Assembly: GCF_003813965.1 (NCBI RefSeq)
Contig: NZ_CP033896.1
Coordinates: 2,356,001-2,420,000 of the forward strand
Direction: 5' to 3'
Length of the DNA stretch: 64,000 nucleotides
Source: Corynebacterium choanae
GTDB taxonomy: Bacteria; Actinomycetota; Actinomycetes; Mycobacteriales; Mycobacteriaceae
A program made the position numbers and the translations under genes. This document shows, one piece after another, positions 1 to 10,305 of the stretch. The number at the start of each line of letters is the position of its first letter. Positions within the stretch are counted from its first letter, which is position 1. The notes under the pieces were generated by a model. The model was given only the letters and a program-made list of their open reading frames with translations. It was not told the origin of the DNA and searched no databases.

Positions 1-1
1 G

Positions 2-871
2 CGGCAAGAATTGGAGAGCAGGCAGTTGTGTGCGCAGCTAAGCAGCACTGCGGGAGTCATGCTGGCTGTTGCCGCCGGCTGGTGGTGGCTCATCGATACG
101 GCACAGCCCCACTACGGGTCAGCTATCGCCGTGGGGTGTCTTATTGGGCTTGGTGCTGTGGCGGTGGCCACCATTACCGGCGCTACACCGGTGGTGTGGG
201 CAAGTTTGCAGTGCACCCTGCTGCTGCTTGCCGCATTTATTGCGCTGTTGGCAAGATTCACCCACACTACCCAGGAGGCTGCCGCGTTGGCGGTGGTGTT
301 TACCGTGTTAGTGGCCACGGTGTGTCCTGGCTGGTGTTTGAGCCTTGCCGGGTTGCAGGTTCCCACTGTTGGCCCCACCGCAGAGACTATGCCCCCGCCA
401 CCGAAACGGGACGATCACACCACCGCGAAAGCCCGCACCGCGCAGGCGCTGTACACCGGGATGCTTGGCGGATGCGCCGTAGTGGGGATTCCGGCGATGT
501 TGCTTGTTGGTGCAGCCAGCACCCACTGGGTGGTGGCTATGCTTGCTGCCGCCAGTTTTAGTGTGGGATTTCATGGGATGCGTCTGCACAGTGTGGCCGG
601 GGCGTTGCTACTCCACGGGTGGGCGCTGGCAGGAATTGCTGGGATTGGGGTGCATGTGGCCTCAGTCAGCCATCAGCCTGGATGGTTGATCGTCGTCATG
701 GTGGCACTGACCGGGGGATGTGTCAGTGCGCCACTATTCACCGACCGGTTAACCCACCTGTCCCCACCGGCGTTACGCCGCCTTGAACAGTTAGAGATGC
801 TCGGACTGGTAACACTGCTGCCAATAGGATTGTTTGTGGCCGGTATTTACACCATGGTCAGGGGGCTGTGA
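2..871 (+). CDS. eccD: EccD, type VII secretion integral membrane protein (5' end outside window)
   Basis: The frame is open to the left edge, so this is the C-terminal part of a longer gene; the visible 286 or so residues hold about nine hydrophobic segments. A short hydrophilic loop rich in proline (VPTVGPTAETMPPPP) follows the fourth visible segment, as in the membrane half of EccD proteins after the GL(x)VP motif. EccD proteins normally have a small ubiquitin-like N-terminal domain and eleven transmembrane helices and form the central membrane channel of the type VII (ESX) secretion system; the ubiquitin-like part would lie off the window. The stop codon overlaps the start of the mycosin gene, which indicates translational coupling. 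The family call rests on topology plus the mycP and eccB neighbours, and is fairly safe. Confidence 0.75.
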   Translation, partial: RQELESRQLCAQLSSTAGVMLAVAAGWWWLIDTAQPHYGSAIAVGCLIGLGAVAVATITGATPVVWASLQCTLLLLAAFIALLARFTHTTQEAAALAVVFTVLVATVCPGWCLSLAGLQVPTVGPTAETMPPPPKRDDHTTAKARTAQALYTGMLGGCAVVGIPAMLLVGAASTHWVVAMLAAASFSVGFHGMRLHSVAGALLLHGWALAGIAGIGVHVASVSHQPGWLIVVMVALTGGCVSAPLFTDRLTHLSPPALRRLEQLEMLGLVTLLPIGLFVAGIYTMVRGL

Positions 872-2673
872 TGCGTAACTTTATCCACCAATTGGTCGGT
901 CACTTTCTATGGTCCACCAGCCGCCGGGTGTCCAAGGTGCCGTTTAGCCAATGGTGTGCTCGGTGTACGTCCAGTATTGGTAGTTTCCTGTTTATTGTGG
1001 TGCTGCTAGCACACCAACCGGTCGCCAACACAGCCCCGCAATTCCGGGTTGTCGATCACGGCATGGTGCAAACACACAGCAATGGCCTGACCCTGCCGCC
1101 CCCAGCAGACACTCGTGCAGGCAACCTGAATCGACCCTTGTTCAACCCGACCACACACCTGCACGAAACCGCTCAACCGCACCCCGGACAGGGCAAGTTT
1201 GGCACCGAACCCAACCCTGCTGCGACTGACGACGTGCGTACGTCGCCTGCCCAATGGATTGATCTGCCGCCCCTGCCGCAACTCCCGCCAATTTCGCCAC
1301 CAGCAGCCCCACCCTTGCCGGCAATCCCACCAGCCTTGTTACCGCCAGCACCGGCACCGGCACCTGTGCCGCAACCATCCCCGCCGCCGCTACCACCGCG
1401 ACCAAACTATCCCCAGCATGCTGCCCCGCGACCACAGCATCCACCGGCCGGGGCGGAAATCCCTGCCACTGATCCTGCCGATCACGACGAAACCAACCCG
1501 CCGCCAGAACACCTCGCACCAGAAATCCCACCGACAACCGCAACCGTCGGCCCTTGGCAGTTAGCGGATTGTGTCCCGGTGGTGCCGGCAACCCCTGATC
1601 AGCAGGCAAAAGCAATTGCGCGCAGTACTCGCCTGCAGGCGGTACATCAGCTTGCCACCGGCGAAGGGATTCGCATCGCCATCATTGACACAGGGGTCAC
1701 ACCCCACCCCGGATTAGCAACCCTGGAACAAGGTGAAGATTTCCTCACCGGCGACGATCCGGCACATGCCTTCATCGACTGCGACGCACACGGCACCATC
1801 GTAGCCGGCATCATCGGCGGACTCACCACCGGTGAAGACGGTCGCATACTCACCACCGGAATCGCGCCACAGGCAACAATCCGATCATTTAAACAAACCG
1901 CCAACACCCTCCCACCCGACACCCCCGGGGGAACCTTAGCCACCCTCGCCGCCGCAATACACGCCGCCCTCGACGACAAAGCTGATGTCATCAATATCTC
2001 TGTGGTGTCTTGCATACCTGCGGCTCAAGGCGCACACGTTGATGTTGCCCCACTCCATGAAGCCTTAGCCCGCGCCGAAGCACAAGGCACGATCGTGGTA
2101 GCGGCAAGCGGCAACAGCGGCGGCAACTGTGCACCAGGCGCAATCGTATTTCCCTCCCACCTGCCAACGGTGCTCTCAGTACAAGCACTCGCCGAAAACG
2201 GCGAATATGCAGCCTACTCACTCCCCGCCCCCTATCCCAGCGTATCCGCACCCGGCTGGGTGCCCGCCGGACTATCCCCCACTGGGGAAGGACTTATTCT
2301 CGGCACCGGAACAATCGAGCAACCCCAACCGCTGTTTGGCACCTCCTATGCCGCCCCCTGGGTCAGCGGTGTCGCCGCATTACTCAAATCCCGCAACCCG
2401 CAACTCAGCCCGGCCGCCATCCGGGAACACCTCACCCACATCGCCGACCCGACCACCGGCGCCATCGATCCACTCCAAGCATTAAGCGCCACCGCCGAAC
2501 AACCCCCCACCCCACGCGCCATCACCGTCCAGGCACCTGCCAAACCACCTGCCCCAACCCCAGCACGCGCCGCCCGCCTCTTAGGCTACTGCATCATTGG
2601 GCTCACCAGCTGTCTGCTAGCCGCCGCAATCGCCCAACGCATCACCACAATTCGACGCAGCAAACAGTCCTAA
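871..2673 (+). CDS. mycP: MycP mycosin, membrane-anchored subtilisin-like serine protease of type VII secretion
   Basis: A subtilase of about 600 residues with the full catalytic triad: Asp in IAIIDTGV (about residue 273), His in DAHGTIVAGI (about 307) and Ser in GTSYAAPWVSG (about 492). An N-terminal hydrophobic segment near residues 38-50 is a signal peptide, residues roughly 120-225 are an unusually long proline-rich linker, and a hydrophobic segment near the C-terminus (LLGYCIIGLTSCLLAAAIA) anchors it to the membrane with the protease outside. Mycosins stabilise and act with the EccB-EccC-EccD-EccE complex. I chose ATG 871, overlapping the eccD stop, because AGGGGG at 860-865 is well spaced; GTG 868 is the alternative. 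Typical mycosins are about 400-580 residues, so the linker makes this one long. Confidence 0.9.
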   Translation: MRNFIHQLVGHFLWSTSRRVSKVPFSQWCARCTSSIGSFLFIVVLLAHQPVANTAPQFRVVDHGMVQTHSNGLTLPPPADTRAGNLNRPLFNPTTHLHETAQPHPGQGKFGTEPNPAATDDVRTSPAQWIDLPPLPQLPPISPPAAPPLPAIPPALLPPAPAPAPVPQPSPPPLPPRPNYPQHAAPRPQHPPAGAEIPATDPADHDETNPPPEHLAPEIPPTTATVGPWQLADCVPVVPATPDQQAKAIARSTRLQAVHQLATGEGIRIAIIDTGVTPHPGLATLEQGEDFLTGDDPAHAFIDCDAHGTIVAGIIGGLTTGEDGRILTTGIAPQATIRSFKQTANTLPPDTPGGTLATLAAAIHAALDDKADVINISVVSCIPAAQGAHVDVAPLHEALARAEAQGTIVVAASGNSGGNCAPGAIVFPSHLPTVLSVQALAENGEYAAYSLPAPYPSVSAPGWVPAGLSPTGEGLILGTGTIEQPQPLFGTSYAAPWVSGVAALLKSRNPQLSPAAIREHLTHIADPTTGAIDPLQALSATAEQPPTPRAITVQAPAKPPAPTPARAARLLGYCIIGLTSCLLAAAIAQRITTIRRSKQS

Positions 2674-2844
2674 CAAGCACCCACCAGCAAGCAGCGGCGA
2701 AGCATCCCCCCACACAAGGACGCTGCGCCGCTGCTGTGCTGTGCACCCGTTGAGCAAACACACCCCAACAGCACACCACTGTGCAACAATCCAACACCGA
2801 CAAACCTGCCCTGCGTAAGGTAGCACCCGCCCGCAACCGCCACC

Positions 2845-4377
2845 TTAAGGAGCAAGCTGATAAAAACCCTCCGCCGGGCGCAACGCAGCCTCCCTGCTGA
2901 ACGGCTGCCCCTGCGGCAACAACCGAATAATCGGCCACGGGCCTTGCAAAATCGACGGCGGATCCAACACCTCCACCGTCGCCCGATCAGCAACCATATA
3001 CCGCGCCCCCGTCTGCCCAATCACAAAATAGCCAGTCGTCGTATCCACCACAATCCCCTCCGGGAAACCAGCCTGAAAATGGGTAGCAACCGACGAACCC
3101 GGCAACTCGACACCCGCATCCACCACCGGCACCCGTCGACCAACCGACGCCCCACGACCAGTCACACACACATCACTCTGCGCGGGCGACACCACCTGCA
3201 AACGATGCTCCGGCAACACCACCAACGAAGGATCCTCAATAGGCGTAATCGGCTGCGACCGCACCACCGTCACCGTCGGCACCCCGGCCGCATCCAACAA
3301 CTCAGCCTGAAACACCGTCAACCGCTGATGCTTCTCCCCCACCACAAAATATTTCGCATGCCCCGCCCGCAACACCACCCCCTGCGGATCAAACCCAAAC
3401 GGTGCCCGCTCCGGAATCGTATTCAACACCGCTGCAGGCGGACGCCACACAGGAGTATCAGCAGACACCCCCAACAATTCCCGCAGCGCCACACCAAGCG
3501 GGGAATTCTCCGGCGGCAACAACACACGTGACCCGTCCCGCACCAGCCACCACCTACCATCAACAACCGCCAACAGCGCCTCATCCTCCCCCAACGGCAC
3601 CGTCACCGGATCCATGGTGACAATCACCCGCTCCGCAGCAACCTGCACATCCCGCTGCAACACCCCAAACGCACCCGCCCCATCCAACGCACGCCGACGA
3701 AAACCCGCCACCGCGGCATCCTTTCCACCAGCAGACTGCCCACCACGGGCAGCAGCATCACCGCCACTGCCCATGCCAGCATCCACAACCGCCCCAGAAT
3801 CAACCGCCCCTGCACCCGCCAAACTATGCTCCCGCAACCGCGGCAACCGCACCGCATTCAACACCCGCCGCCACGGCGCAACATCATCGCCTTGATTTAC
3901 TTGTGGAAGCTCCGTGCCAGCCGCCGTGTGACACACCGCGAACTCCGCCGAAGCTGCCACCTTATCTAGCCTGTCAGGCGCGCCGGGAATACCAACCGGC
4001 ACCCCGCGGGGAAGATTGCGTAACGCAGTATTCCCAATTTTGCCAACGGTAGCTTGCGCCCCGGCAATCAACTTCGCCGAGGACAAATTCTGCGTGAGAT
4101 GGTATTGCTGATCGATACGCGCATAATAGTGACCGGCTGGACTGCGCACGATCTGGTTATCACCCGGCTGCGGATCGGGAGCAAACACGGCAACAGCACC
4201 CGATCCGGCTACCCCAATTGCTGCCGCCACGGTCGACATCGCCACAGCTTTACTGCGCCGTGCGATCGGATCATGAATCATTCGAATATCGCCAAGCACC
4301 AGCCCGTGATGAACCCGACGGCGTAAAAACCGATAGCCGGTTACTTGTGCTTTCGTGGTCAGCAGTTCATAGCCCAC
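2845..4377 (-). CDS. eccB: EccB, type VII secretion core membrane protein
   Basis: The N-terminus reads TTKAQVTGYRFLRRRVHHGLV followed by DIRMIHDP, the recognisable start of EccB proteins, then one transmembrane segment (about residues 45-65) and a long extracytoplasmic part. In ESX systems EccB is the periplasmic subunit of the core complex, with a proposed ATPase activity. I chose the GTG at 4377 because GAGGGGG lies eight bases upstream; an ATG at 4425 would add 16 residues without an obvious ribosome site. The gene converges on mycP and is read opposite to eccD and mycP, so the secretion genes are in at least two transcription units. The usual length of the family is about 480-520 residues, so it looks complete. 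Confidence 0.85.
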   Translation of the reverse strand: MGYELLTTKAQVTGYRFLRRRVHHGLVLGDIRMIHDPIARRSKAVAMSTVAAAIGVAGSGAVAVFAPDPQPGDNQIVRSPAGHYYARIDQQYHLTQNLSSAKLIAGAQATVGKIGNTALRNLPRGVPVGIPGAPDRLDKVAASAEFAVCHTAAGTELPQVNQGDDVAPWRRVLNAVRLPRLREHSLAGAGAVDSGAVVDAGMGSGGDAAARGGQSAGGKDAAVAGFRRRALDGAGAFGVLQRDVQVAAERVIVTMDPVTVPLGEDEALLAVVDGRWWLVRDGSRVLLPPENSPLGVALRELLGVSADTPVWRPPAAVLNTIPERAPFGFDPQGVVLRAGHAKYFVVGEKHQRLTVFQAELLDAAGVPTVTVVRSQPITPIEDPSLVVLPEHRLQVVSPAQSDVCVTGRGASVGRRVPVVDAGVELPGSSVATHFQAGFPEGIVVDTTTGYFVIGQTGARYMVADRATVEVLDPPSILQGPWPIIRLLPQGQPFSREAALRPAEGFYQLAP

Positions 4378-4688
4378 CGAATATTCCCCCTCAATATGAA
4401 GTACTGTTTGCAGTGCATGCGCCAATCCGCCGGACGTGGTGTTGCGGCTCTTACCATGGCAGGTTCACTTGCGCATCAAAACTGCTGGTTGTCCCCTGAA
4501 AACAACCAGTCAGTGAAGTTTTCATCCTACTCGGGGAAACTTCCCTCCGCTAGGGTTTGTCGTCTTCCCTCACCGAAGTAAGGGTACCCGCCCCGCCCAA
4601 CAGTCGTAGTCGGCGGTGTGCGTAGTCTGCGGTGTGCCCCATTGTTCTCAGCACATTTAGCCACTGCCAGTGGACGAAAGGCAGACGA

Positions 4689-7253
4689 TTATTCTGTGGC
4701 CTCTTCGGGAAGCTCAGCATGCCACAGCTGATCATAGGTTGCCCGTACCTGCTGCTCGCGTTCATTGACAAACGATTCAGCATTCCCGGTCAACGGTGTA
4801 GTTGGGCGATGGAAATACGGCTCATTGATTTCCGCCTGCGAGTTCGCCACCCCCATCTCCCCTTTGGTGACCAACGGCGGCAAGGGTTCGGGAGAATTAC
4901 CCGGTTTCCGCATAGCGATGAGTTCCGCATCGGTAAACGCTGCATTGACTGCAAAGATCGATACTTGCTTGTCTTTGTACACCGGGGTGACGCCGGGGGT
5001 TTCCCACAGCCCTAAGATCATCTCCAGGGCAGGCTCTTGAAACGCCCAAAATGTCGGTGGCGAAACATAATAGAACGTGATGTTCTGCCTTGCTGCTGCC
5101 TCGTCTACAGCATTGGCCATATCTGGATCATCAAAATTACCCACACCCAGCTTGTCGGGATACCAGTACAACAAACTCGTGTCGGCCTGTTCGGGAAGCA
5201 CTGGCCAAAGATAATGCCGAAAGAAACTCGGTAGACCATTGGTCGCATACATCCAACCCATACCGTCGGCAGGATCACCGAAAATATGTCCGTCGAACGC
5301 ATGTGGTTGTTTCATCAACCAGTCAAACGCTTGCAGATCCGTGGTATCAACCATCCGCCCATTACGATCATGATTGATGGCAAACTCTGCCGGTTCCGCA
5401 GTCGCAGCAGACACAGCCGGATACAGCAGCACTCCGGTTCCAAGCCCTAGCAAACCGATCAGGGCAACCTGCAGCCGTGGGAAACGACGCAGCAACAGCC
5501 AGGCTATCACCGCCGCAGTTCCAGCAATACACAGCGCTGACCCGATAGCCGTCAACAACACCACTGGCATGATCAGCCGATGCGGGGTGTTGTAATGCAG
5601 TGAACCAATAGCCGACAGCCAACTGGACAAGGGGGCGTCGAAGGGCAGAATCGCGTTGACACAGACCGCCAGCGACAACAAATAGGTGAGTTGGCCAAAG
5701 ATGCTGCGTCGCCACACCAGCAGCATGATCGCCCCTGCTAATGCTGACCACCACAACATTGGGACAAGTTCATAAACCTCCGCATGCCGGGTAGCGAGTT
5801 TCGCAGCCATCGCCCACGCCTCAGCACGGGTAACATCTTCAGTTGCCTCGAAGGACTCCACTTCCCCAGACTGCTGCATACCAGCCAATATTTGCGGCAT
5901 CACCAACATCGAACCAACCAGCCCTGTGGCGGCGAGCACCGCAGTTTCCCACAATCGAACACGCAATCCGTGGCGGAAACCTATGCTGCGATGTGCGGGT
6001 TTCCACAACCCGCGGGTCAGCCACCACAAGACAACTGGCACCACGATGACAGTCACAGCCGATGGATGGGTTTGCACCGCACCAACAAAAGCCCAACAAG
6101 CAGCAAACGCCCGCACCGGTGCTGCCGTCACCGAAATCAACAGGGCAATAACAATGCCGGCCGCGGCGATCGCCGCTAAATACGGCCACGCGCCCACATA
6201 CATGCCAACCCAATAAAACGCCGGAATACCGGCCACAATTATGGGGGCAAGTCCCGCTGCGACTTGCGCAGTCATCGATCGGGAATCACACAACCGCCAA
6301 GTCAGCGCTGCAGCACTGCATGGCAGCAAGACCCCGGGAAGGATAATGCCGGCAAGGTTGACCGCAACCACCGGATCGAGTCCGGTAATCATTGCCGCAA
6401 ACCCGGTGAGATCATGCCACGCCGACGGGTAGTACATCGGCAATTGGGTTTCCTGATTCATCAGTTCACCCATGCGGGTCGCTGAGGCAACATGGTCACG
6501 GACGATAAACGTCACCTCATTGGCGTGCCATTGCACATCCCATCCCTGATAAATGCTCTCCACCCCGTAGCGGGCACGATCAAGCGTCTCCAGGGCACGG
6601 ATGATCATCAACCACATGCCAACCAGCACGCCTGCTGCCGGTATCACCCATACAGGATCACCAATACTGCCGGTAACATACGCCGACCAGTGGGAAGGTG
6701 ACCACATATCCTTCCAGCGTCGCCTGCTGGCAGATGGGTCGATTGAAGCTTCCTCGTTTGGTGCCGATGCGCTACCCGACGCGTCAACCGCTACTGCGGA
6801 CCCCGGTTGTGCGGCAGGACCAGCATCTGCTGTGGAAGAGGCGGAATCGACTGTCACCTCATCATGTTCAGCAAATGCTGCCAGCTTCTCTCCCGGGCCG
6901 GCATCGTTTCCTGTTGTTTCCGGCAGTTCAGGTGGTGAGAGCGCTGTGTGTTGACGATCATGTCGACGACGTGCCCGCCACCGGTACAGTGCATACACCA
7001 TCCATCGCCACAGCAGCGCCAGCACGGCACACATCACCAGGGCGATGACCACATGGTCACGGGTGAAGTTTTGGCTGTCATCCAACCCGGATAGCCAGCC
7101 GATAAAGCCCAGCACCCCGAGGGATACCGGCACACTTGCGGTCAACGCCCAGGGAAGTTTTAGCCCACTCATCCAATTGATGACCAAGCCGGGAACCACA
7201 AACACCAGCAGCATGGCGAAGGCTGCATGCATTGTTGTATCGGTAATCAACAT
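4689..7253 (-). CDS. large polytopic membrane protein, DUF6541-like, possible GT-C type glycosyltransferase
   Basis: 854 residues: two hydrophobic segments at the N-terminus, a charged low-complexity linker (about 95-190, rich in Ala, Ser, Glu and Asp), a block of about ten membrane segments, and an extracytoplasmic C-terminal part of about 270 residues. This architecture, and the position next to truA and the ribosomal genes, matches an uncharacterised membrane protein family found at this place in corynebacteria. The many helices followed by a soluble outer domain resemble lipid-linked sugar (GT-C) glycosyltransferases of the actinobacterial envelope, but I see no diagnostic motif, so the function is inference. 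AAGGAGG is only one base before ATG 7253, so TTG 7250 may be the real start. No homologue was searched. Confidence 0.6.
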   Translation of the reverse strand: MLITDTTMHAAFAMLLVFVVPGLVINWMSGLKLPWALTASVPVSLGVLGFIGWLSGLDDSQNFTRDHVVIALVMCAVLALLWRWMVYALYRWRARRRHDRQHTALSPPELPETTGNDAGPGEKLAAFAEHDEVTVDSASSTADAGPAAQPGSAVAVDASGSASAPNEEASIDPSASRRRWKDMWSPSHWSAYVTGSIGDPVWVIPAAGVLVGMWLMIIRALETLDRARYGVESIYQGWDVQWHANEVTFIVRDHVASATRMGELMNQETQLPMYYPSAWHDLTGFAAMITGLDPVVAVNLAGIILPGVLLPCSAAALTWRLCDSRSMTAQVAAGLAPIIVAGIPAFYWVGMYVGAWPYLAAIAAAGIVIALLISVTAAPVRAFAACWAFVGAVQTHPSAVTVIVVPVVLWWLTRGLWKPAHRSIGFRHGLRVRLWETAVLAATGLVGSMLVMPQILAGMQQSGEVESFEATEDVTRAEAWAMAAKLATRHAEVYELVPMLWWSALAGAIMLLVWRRSIFGQLTYLLSLAVCVNAILPFDAPLSSWLSAIGSLHYNTPHRLIMPVVLLTAIGSALCIAGTAAVIAWLLLRRFPRLQVALIGLLGLGTGVLLYPAVSAATAEPAEFAINHDRNGRMVDTTDLQAFDWLMKQPHAFDGHIFGDPADGMGWMYATNGLPSFFRHYLWPVLPEQADTSLLYWYPDKLGVGNFDDPDMANAVDEAAARQNITFYYVSPPTFWAFQEPALEMILGLWETPGVTPVYKDKQVSIFAVNAAFTDAELIAMRKPGNSPEPLPPLVTKGEMGVANSQAEINEPYFHRPTTPLTGNAESFVNEREQQVRATYDQLWHAELPEEATE

Positions 7254-7495
7254 GCCTCCTTCACCTGCTGCACATAGTTGACGTCACGTGTTTCGATTTT
7301 CCCCACCAGATGATGCTTGCATCCCTGGGATGATTCTTACTGCGAATCAGGCTGTTGCCACAAATTCAGGTGTGCAACGGTGAAACAAACGCTGCACACA
7401 ACAACACCGTGGGGTTCGGTTCCTTCTCGGCAAAGCATAGTTCACCAACCGCACCAGCGGACATTCCCGGCACTACTATGCATGTTCTCCGGCTA

Positions 7496-8428
7496 TTATT
7501 CCTGCACGCCATGGAAATAGGGATTTGTTTCCGGGCAGCCTTTCCCAACCGCTCGTGTTTCCTCACCGGGGAGGACACGCACACCTCTGGTTTGTTCGGC
7601 ACGCGCCGCTAATGCGGCAGCGGCAGGATAATCCACCTGGGTGAGGGTGAGTCCGCAGGCGGGTGCCACCGGAATTTTCGAACTCCGACTGCGTTCGTTG
7701 AGCATTGCTTCGGTGAAACTGATCGGCTGTTTGCCTTCGCCGACGGCCAAGGTTGCCCCCACCAGGGAGCGCACCATCGACCAGGTGAAGGCGTCAGCGA
7801 TGACGGTCGCCTCATAGGTATCTGGTTCCTGGGCGGTAGACACTTCCCGCCAGGAAAACGCTTGCAGATCCCGCACTGTGGTGGCCCCGGGACGATACTT
7901 GGAATATGCGGCAAAATCGTGCAATCCCAAGAGTGCATGGGTTGCTTGTTGCATGAGCGTAATGTCGACGCGGCGTGGCCATGCAGCAGTGAAAAGCCGA
8001 GTTTGCGGGAGCGGACCACAGGCGGCGGTAGTAATCCGATAGTTGTAGTGTCGCCGCAGCGCAGAAAACCTTGCATCAAAGCCATCTGGTGCAACTGTTA
8101 CCGCGTGAATCCGAATGTCATCTGGGAGCAGCCGGGTGAGACGTCGAACAAGCCGGGTGGGATCCCCGTCGATCGAGCGGGTTTCCAAGCCTTTGGCTGG
8201 CACATCGACGTGGGCTACTTGCCCGGTGGCGTGCACCCCGGCATCGGTGCGTCCAGCAACTGTCAACGGACAAGGGGTTTGGAAAATCAGTCCGAAGGCT
8301 TGCTCGATGGTGTGTTGTACCGTCCGGATCGCCGGATCGGCTTGTTTTGCCCAACCGTGAAAGTCGGTGCCGTCGTAGGCGATATCGAGCCGTAGGCGGA
8401 TCAGGGAATCCGCGGATGCGTCAGTCAC
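7496..8428 (-). CDS. truA: tRNA pseudouridine(38-40) synthase TruA
   Basis: 310 residues with the TruA landmarks: LRLDIAYDGTDFHGWAKQ near the N-terminus, TVQHTIEQA, and the catalytic motif AGRTDAGVHATGQ with Asp62 as the nucleophile. The enzyme converts uridines 38-40 of the anticodon arm to pseudouridine in the cytoplasm. The start is GTG 8428; no good Shine-Dalgarno is visible. The C-terminal 40 residues, after the QVDYP sequence, extend beyond most family members and look poorly conserved. The gene lies directly downstream of rplQ but is separated from it by a strong hairpin, so it may be read by readthrough or from its own promoter. Confidence 0.93.
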   Translation of the reverse strand: MTDASADSLIRLRLDIAYDGTDFHGWAKQADPAIRTVQHTIEQAFGLIFQTPCPLTVAGRTDAGVHATGQVAHVDVPAKGLETRSIDGDPTRLVRRLTRLLPDDIRIHAVTVAPDGFDARFSALRRHYNYRITTAACGPLPQTRLFTAAWPRRVDITLMQQATHALLGLHDFAAYSKYRPGATTVRDLQAFSWREVSTAQEPDTYEATVIADAFTWSMVRSLVGATLAVGEGKQPISFTEAMLNERSRSSKIPVAPACGLTLTQVDYPAAAALAARAEQTRGVRVLPGEETRAVGKGCPETNPYFHGVQE

Positions 8429-8587
8429 GTGGCACTACTATACCGGCTGTGGTGCACCCCTTTTAGCCGGGCGCACACCTACCGTGCAGAATTGCCGAAT
8501 ATTGTGCGAAACTAACAGCAACGGCACTCAGGATAACGTGCCGATGCTTGCCGCATACGTGCCAGTTGAAGCGCGCTGATAAACAAA

Positions 8588-8644
8588 CGAACACACCGCA
8601 GCGCTGCTGCACAGGAAACCTGTGCCAGTACTGCGGTGTGTTCG
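8588..8644 (-). terminator. intrinsic terminator or attenuator after rplQ
   Basis: A 14-bp perfect stem (CGAACACACCGCAG against CTGCGGTGTGTTCG) encloses a second stem GCACAGG/CCTGTGC. On the minus strand it is followed by GTTTGTTTATC, a weak U-rich tail. It sits 40 bases after the rplQ stop and would end the ribosomal transcript or reduce readthrough into truA. Confidence 0.7.
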
Positions 8645-8683
8645 GGTTGCACCGTATGGTGCCAAGGATTGTGCGTTGACGAA

Positions 8684-9178
8684 CTAGGCGTCAGCGGCTT
8701 CCTTGTCAGTGGTTTCGACCTCTGCTTCAGCTTCCTCAGCCTTGGCCTTTTCAGCCTTGGCTTCGTCAGCCTTCTTCGAAGCAGCAGCGCGGGTTGCGCG
8801 GGTTGCTTCAGCAGTGACGGTTTCTTCCAGCACCAGGGAGATCTGGGACATAGGCGCATTGTCGCCCTTCCGGTTCTCCAGCTTGATGATGCGGGTGTAG
8901 CCACCGTTGCGGTTTGCGAAGGATTCTGCCAGCTCGTCGAACAGGTAGTTCACAGCTGCAGTGTTAGGAATCAGCTTCAGTACGTTACGACGATCAGCGA
9001 GGGTGCCGCGCTTGGCTTTCGTGATGATCTTTTCGACGTAGGGGCGAAGCAGCTTCGCTTTGGTGTCGGTGGTTTTGATGGCTTTGTGCTCGATCAGCTG
9101 AGCCGCGAGATTCGCCAGAATCTTCCGCTGGTGGGAGGCTGAGCCGCCGAGACGTTGGCCCTTCTTGGGCTTAGACAT
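8684..9178 (-). CDS. rplQ: 50S ribosomal protein L17
   Basis: 164 residues starting [19 protein letters not shown] with the conserved [20 protein letters not shown] and [21 protein letters not shown] blocks of L17. It binds 23S rRNA near the exit tunnel. Residues from about 125 on form an acidic, Ala- and Glu-rich tail ([17 protein letters not shown] and so on), a lineage-specific extension common in actinobacterial L17. It follows rpoA by 110 bases and is the last gene of the rpsM-rplQ block, upstream of a strong hairpin. Confidence 0.97.
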   Translation of the reverse strand: MSKPKKGQRLGGSASHQRKILANLAAQLIEHKAIKTTDTKAKLLRPYVEKIITKAKRGTLADRRNVLKLIPNTAAVNYLFDELAESFANRNGGYTRIIKLENRKGDNAPMSQISLVLEETVTAEATRATRAAASKKADEAKAEKAKAEEAEAEVETTDKEAADA

Positions 9179-9288
9179 GGGGTACTCCTGAGATTTTTAA
9201 GAACGACTGCATCGATGAATTGTCGATGTTCCAACCGATGATTGCATCGTTTCCTTACTGCGTAAGGCGCGATGCTCTCTAGTGTTTT

Positions 9289-10305
9289 CTACTCTTCGTC
9301 GTCGGCGTCGTAGTCGATGTAGCCGCCAGTTTCGGCGTCGTAGCCTTCGATGGTGGAAGGATCGAAATCTTCCGGAGCATCTTTCAGCGTCAAACCGAGG
9401 CTTGCCAGCTTTACTTTCACTTCGTCAATAGACTTCTGACCGAAGTTGCGGATATCGATAAGGTCGGATTCGTTGCATTCTGCAAGCTGGCCGACGGTGT
9501 TGATATCTTGCCGCTTCAGGCAGTTGTAGCTGCGCTTGGAGAAGGACAGCTCTTCAATGGGCATCGAGTAGGCAGCCATGTGTTCGGTGTCCTGACCGGA
9601 TGGCCCAACTTCAATACCTTCAGCATTGGTGTTGAGTTCGCGTGCCAGACCGAACAACTCGACCAGGGTTTTGCCGGCCGATGCGACAGCATCACGGGCA
9701 GTGATCGAGTTTTTGGTTTCCACATCGATGATCAGCTTGTCGAAGTCGGTGCGCTGTTCCACACGGGTCGCTTCAACCTTGTAGCTGACCTTGAGCACTG
9801 GTGAATAGATTTGGTCGACTGGAATGCGACCGATTTCACCGGTGTCTTGCGCCATAGTGGCTGGAACGTAGCCGCGGCCACGTTCGACGATCATCTCGAT
9901 TTCCAGCTTGCCAGTCTCGTTGAGGGTGGCGATGTGCAGATCCGGGTTGTGGATTTCCACACCTGCTGGTGGGGTGATGTCGGCAGCAGTGACTTCACCT
10001 GGTTCTTCTTTGCGAAGCACCATAACGACCGGCTCGTCGGAGTCGGAGGAAAGCACCAGGCCTTTGATGTTCAAGATGATGTCGGAAACATCTTCTTTCA
10101 CACCGCGGATGGTGGTGAATTCGTGCAGCACACCGTCAATTTTCACGCTGGTAACCGCTGCCCCCGGAATGGAGGACAGCAAGGTGCGGCGCAGCGAGTT
10201 GCCGAGGGTGTAGCCGAAGCCCGGCTCCAGTGGTGCAAAGATGAACCGGGAGCGGGAAGCATCGATAGGCTCTTCGGTGAGGGAAGGCCGAATCGAGATG
10301 AGCAT
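9289..10305 (-). CDS. rpoA: DNA-directed RNA polymerase subunit alpha
   Basis: 338 residues, normal for actinobacteria. The N-terminal domain has [26 protein letters not shown], the dimerisation and assembly region; the C-terminal domain has [17 protein letters not shown] and [16 protein letters not shown], the helix-hairpin-helix that contacts UP elements and activators. The tail is acidic. AAGGAG lies six bases before ATG 10305. It is separated from rpsD by about 420 bases, more than usual in the alpha operon, so an extra promoter for rpoA-rplQ is possible. Confidence 0.98.
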   Translation of the reverse strand: MLISIRPSLTEEPIDASRSRFIFAPLEPGFGYTLGNSLRRTLLSSIPGAAVTSVKIDGVLHEFTTIRGVKEDVSDIILNIKGLVLSSDSDEPVVMVLRKEEPGEVTAADITPPAGVEIHNPDLHIATLNETGKLEIEMIVERGRGYVPATMAQDTGEIGRIPVDQIYSPVLKVSYKVEATRVEQRTDFDKLIIDVETKNSITARDAVASAGKTLVELFGLARELNTNAEGIEVGPSGQDTEHMAAYSMPIEELSFSKRSYNCLKRQDINTVGQLAECNESDLIDIRNFGQKSIDEVKVKLASLGLTLKDAPEDFDPSTIEGYDAETGGYIDYDADDEE

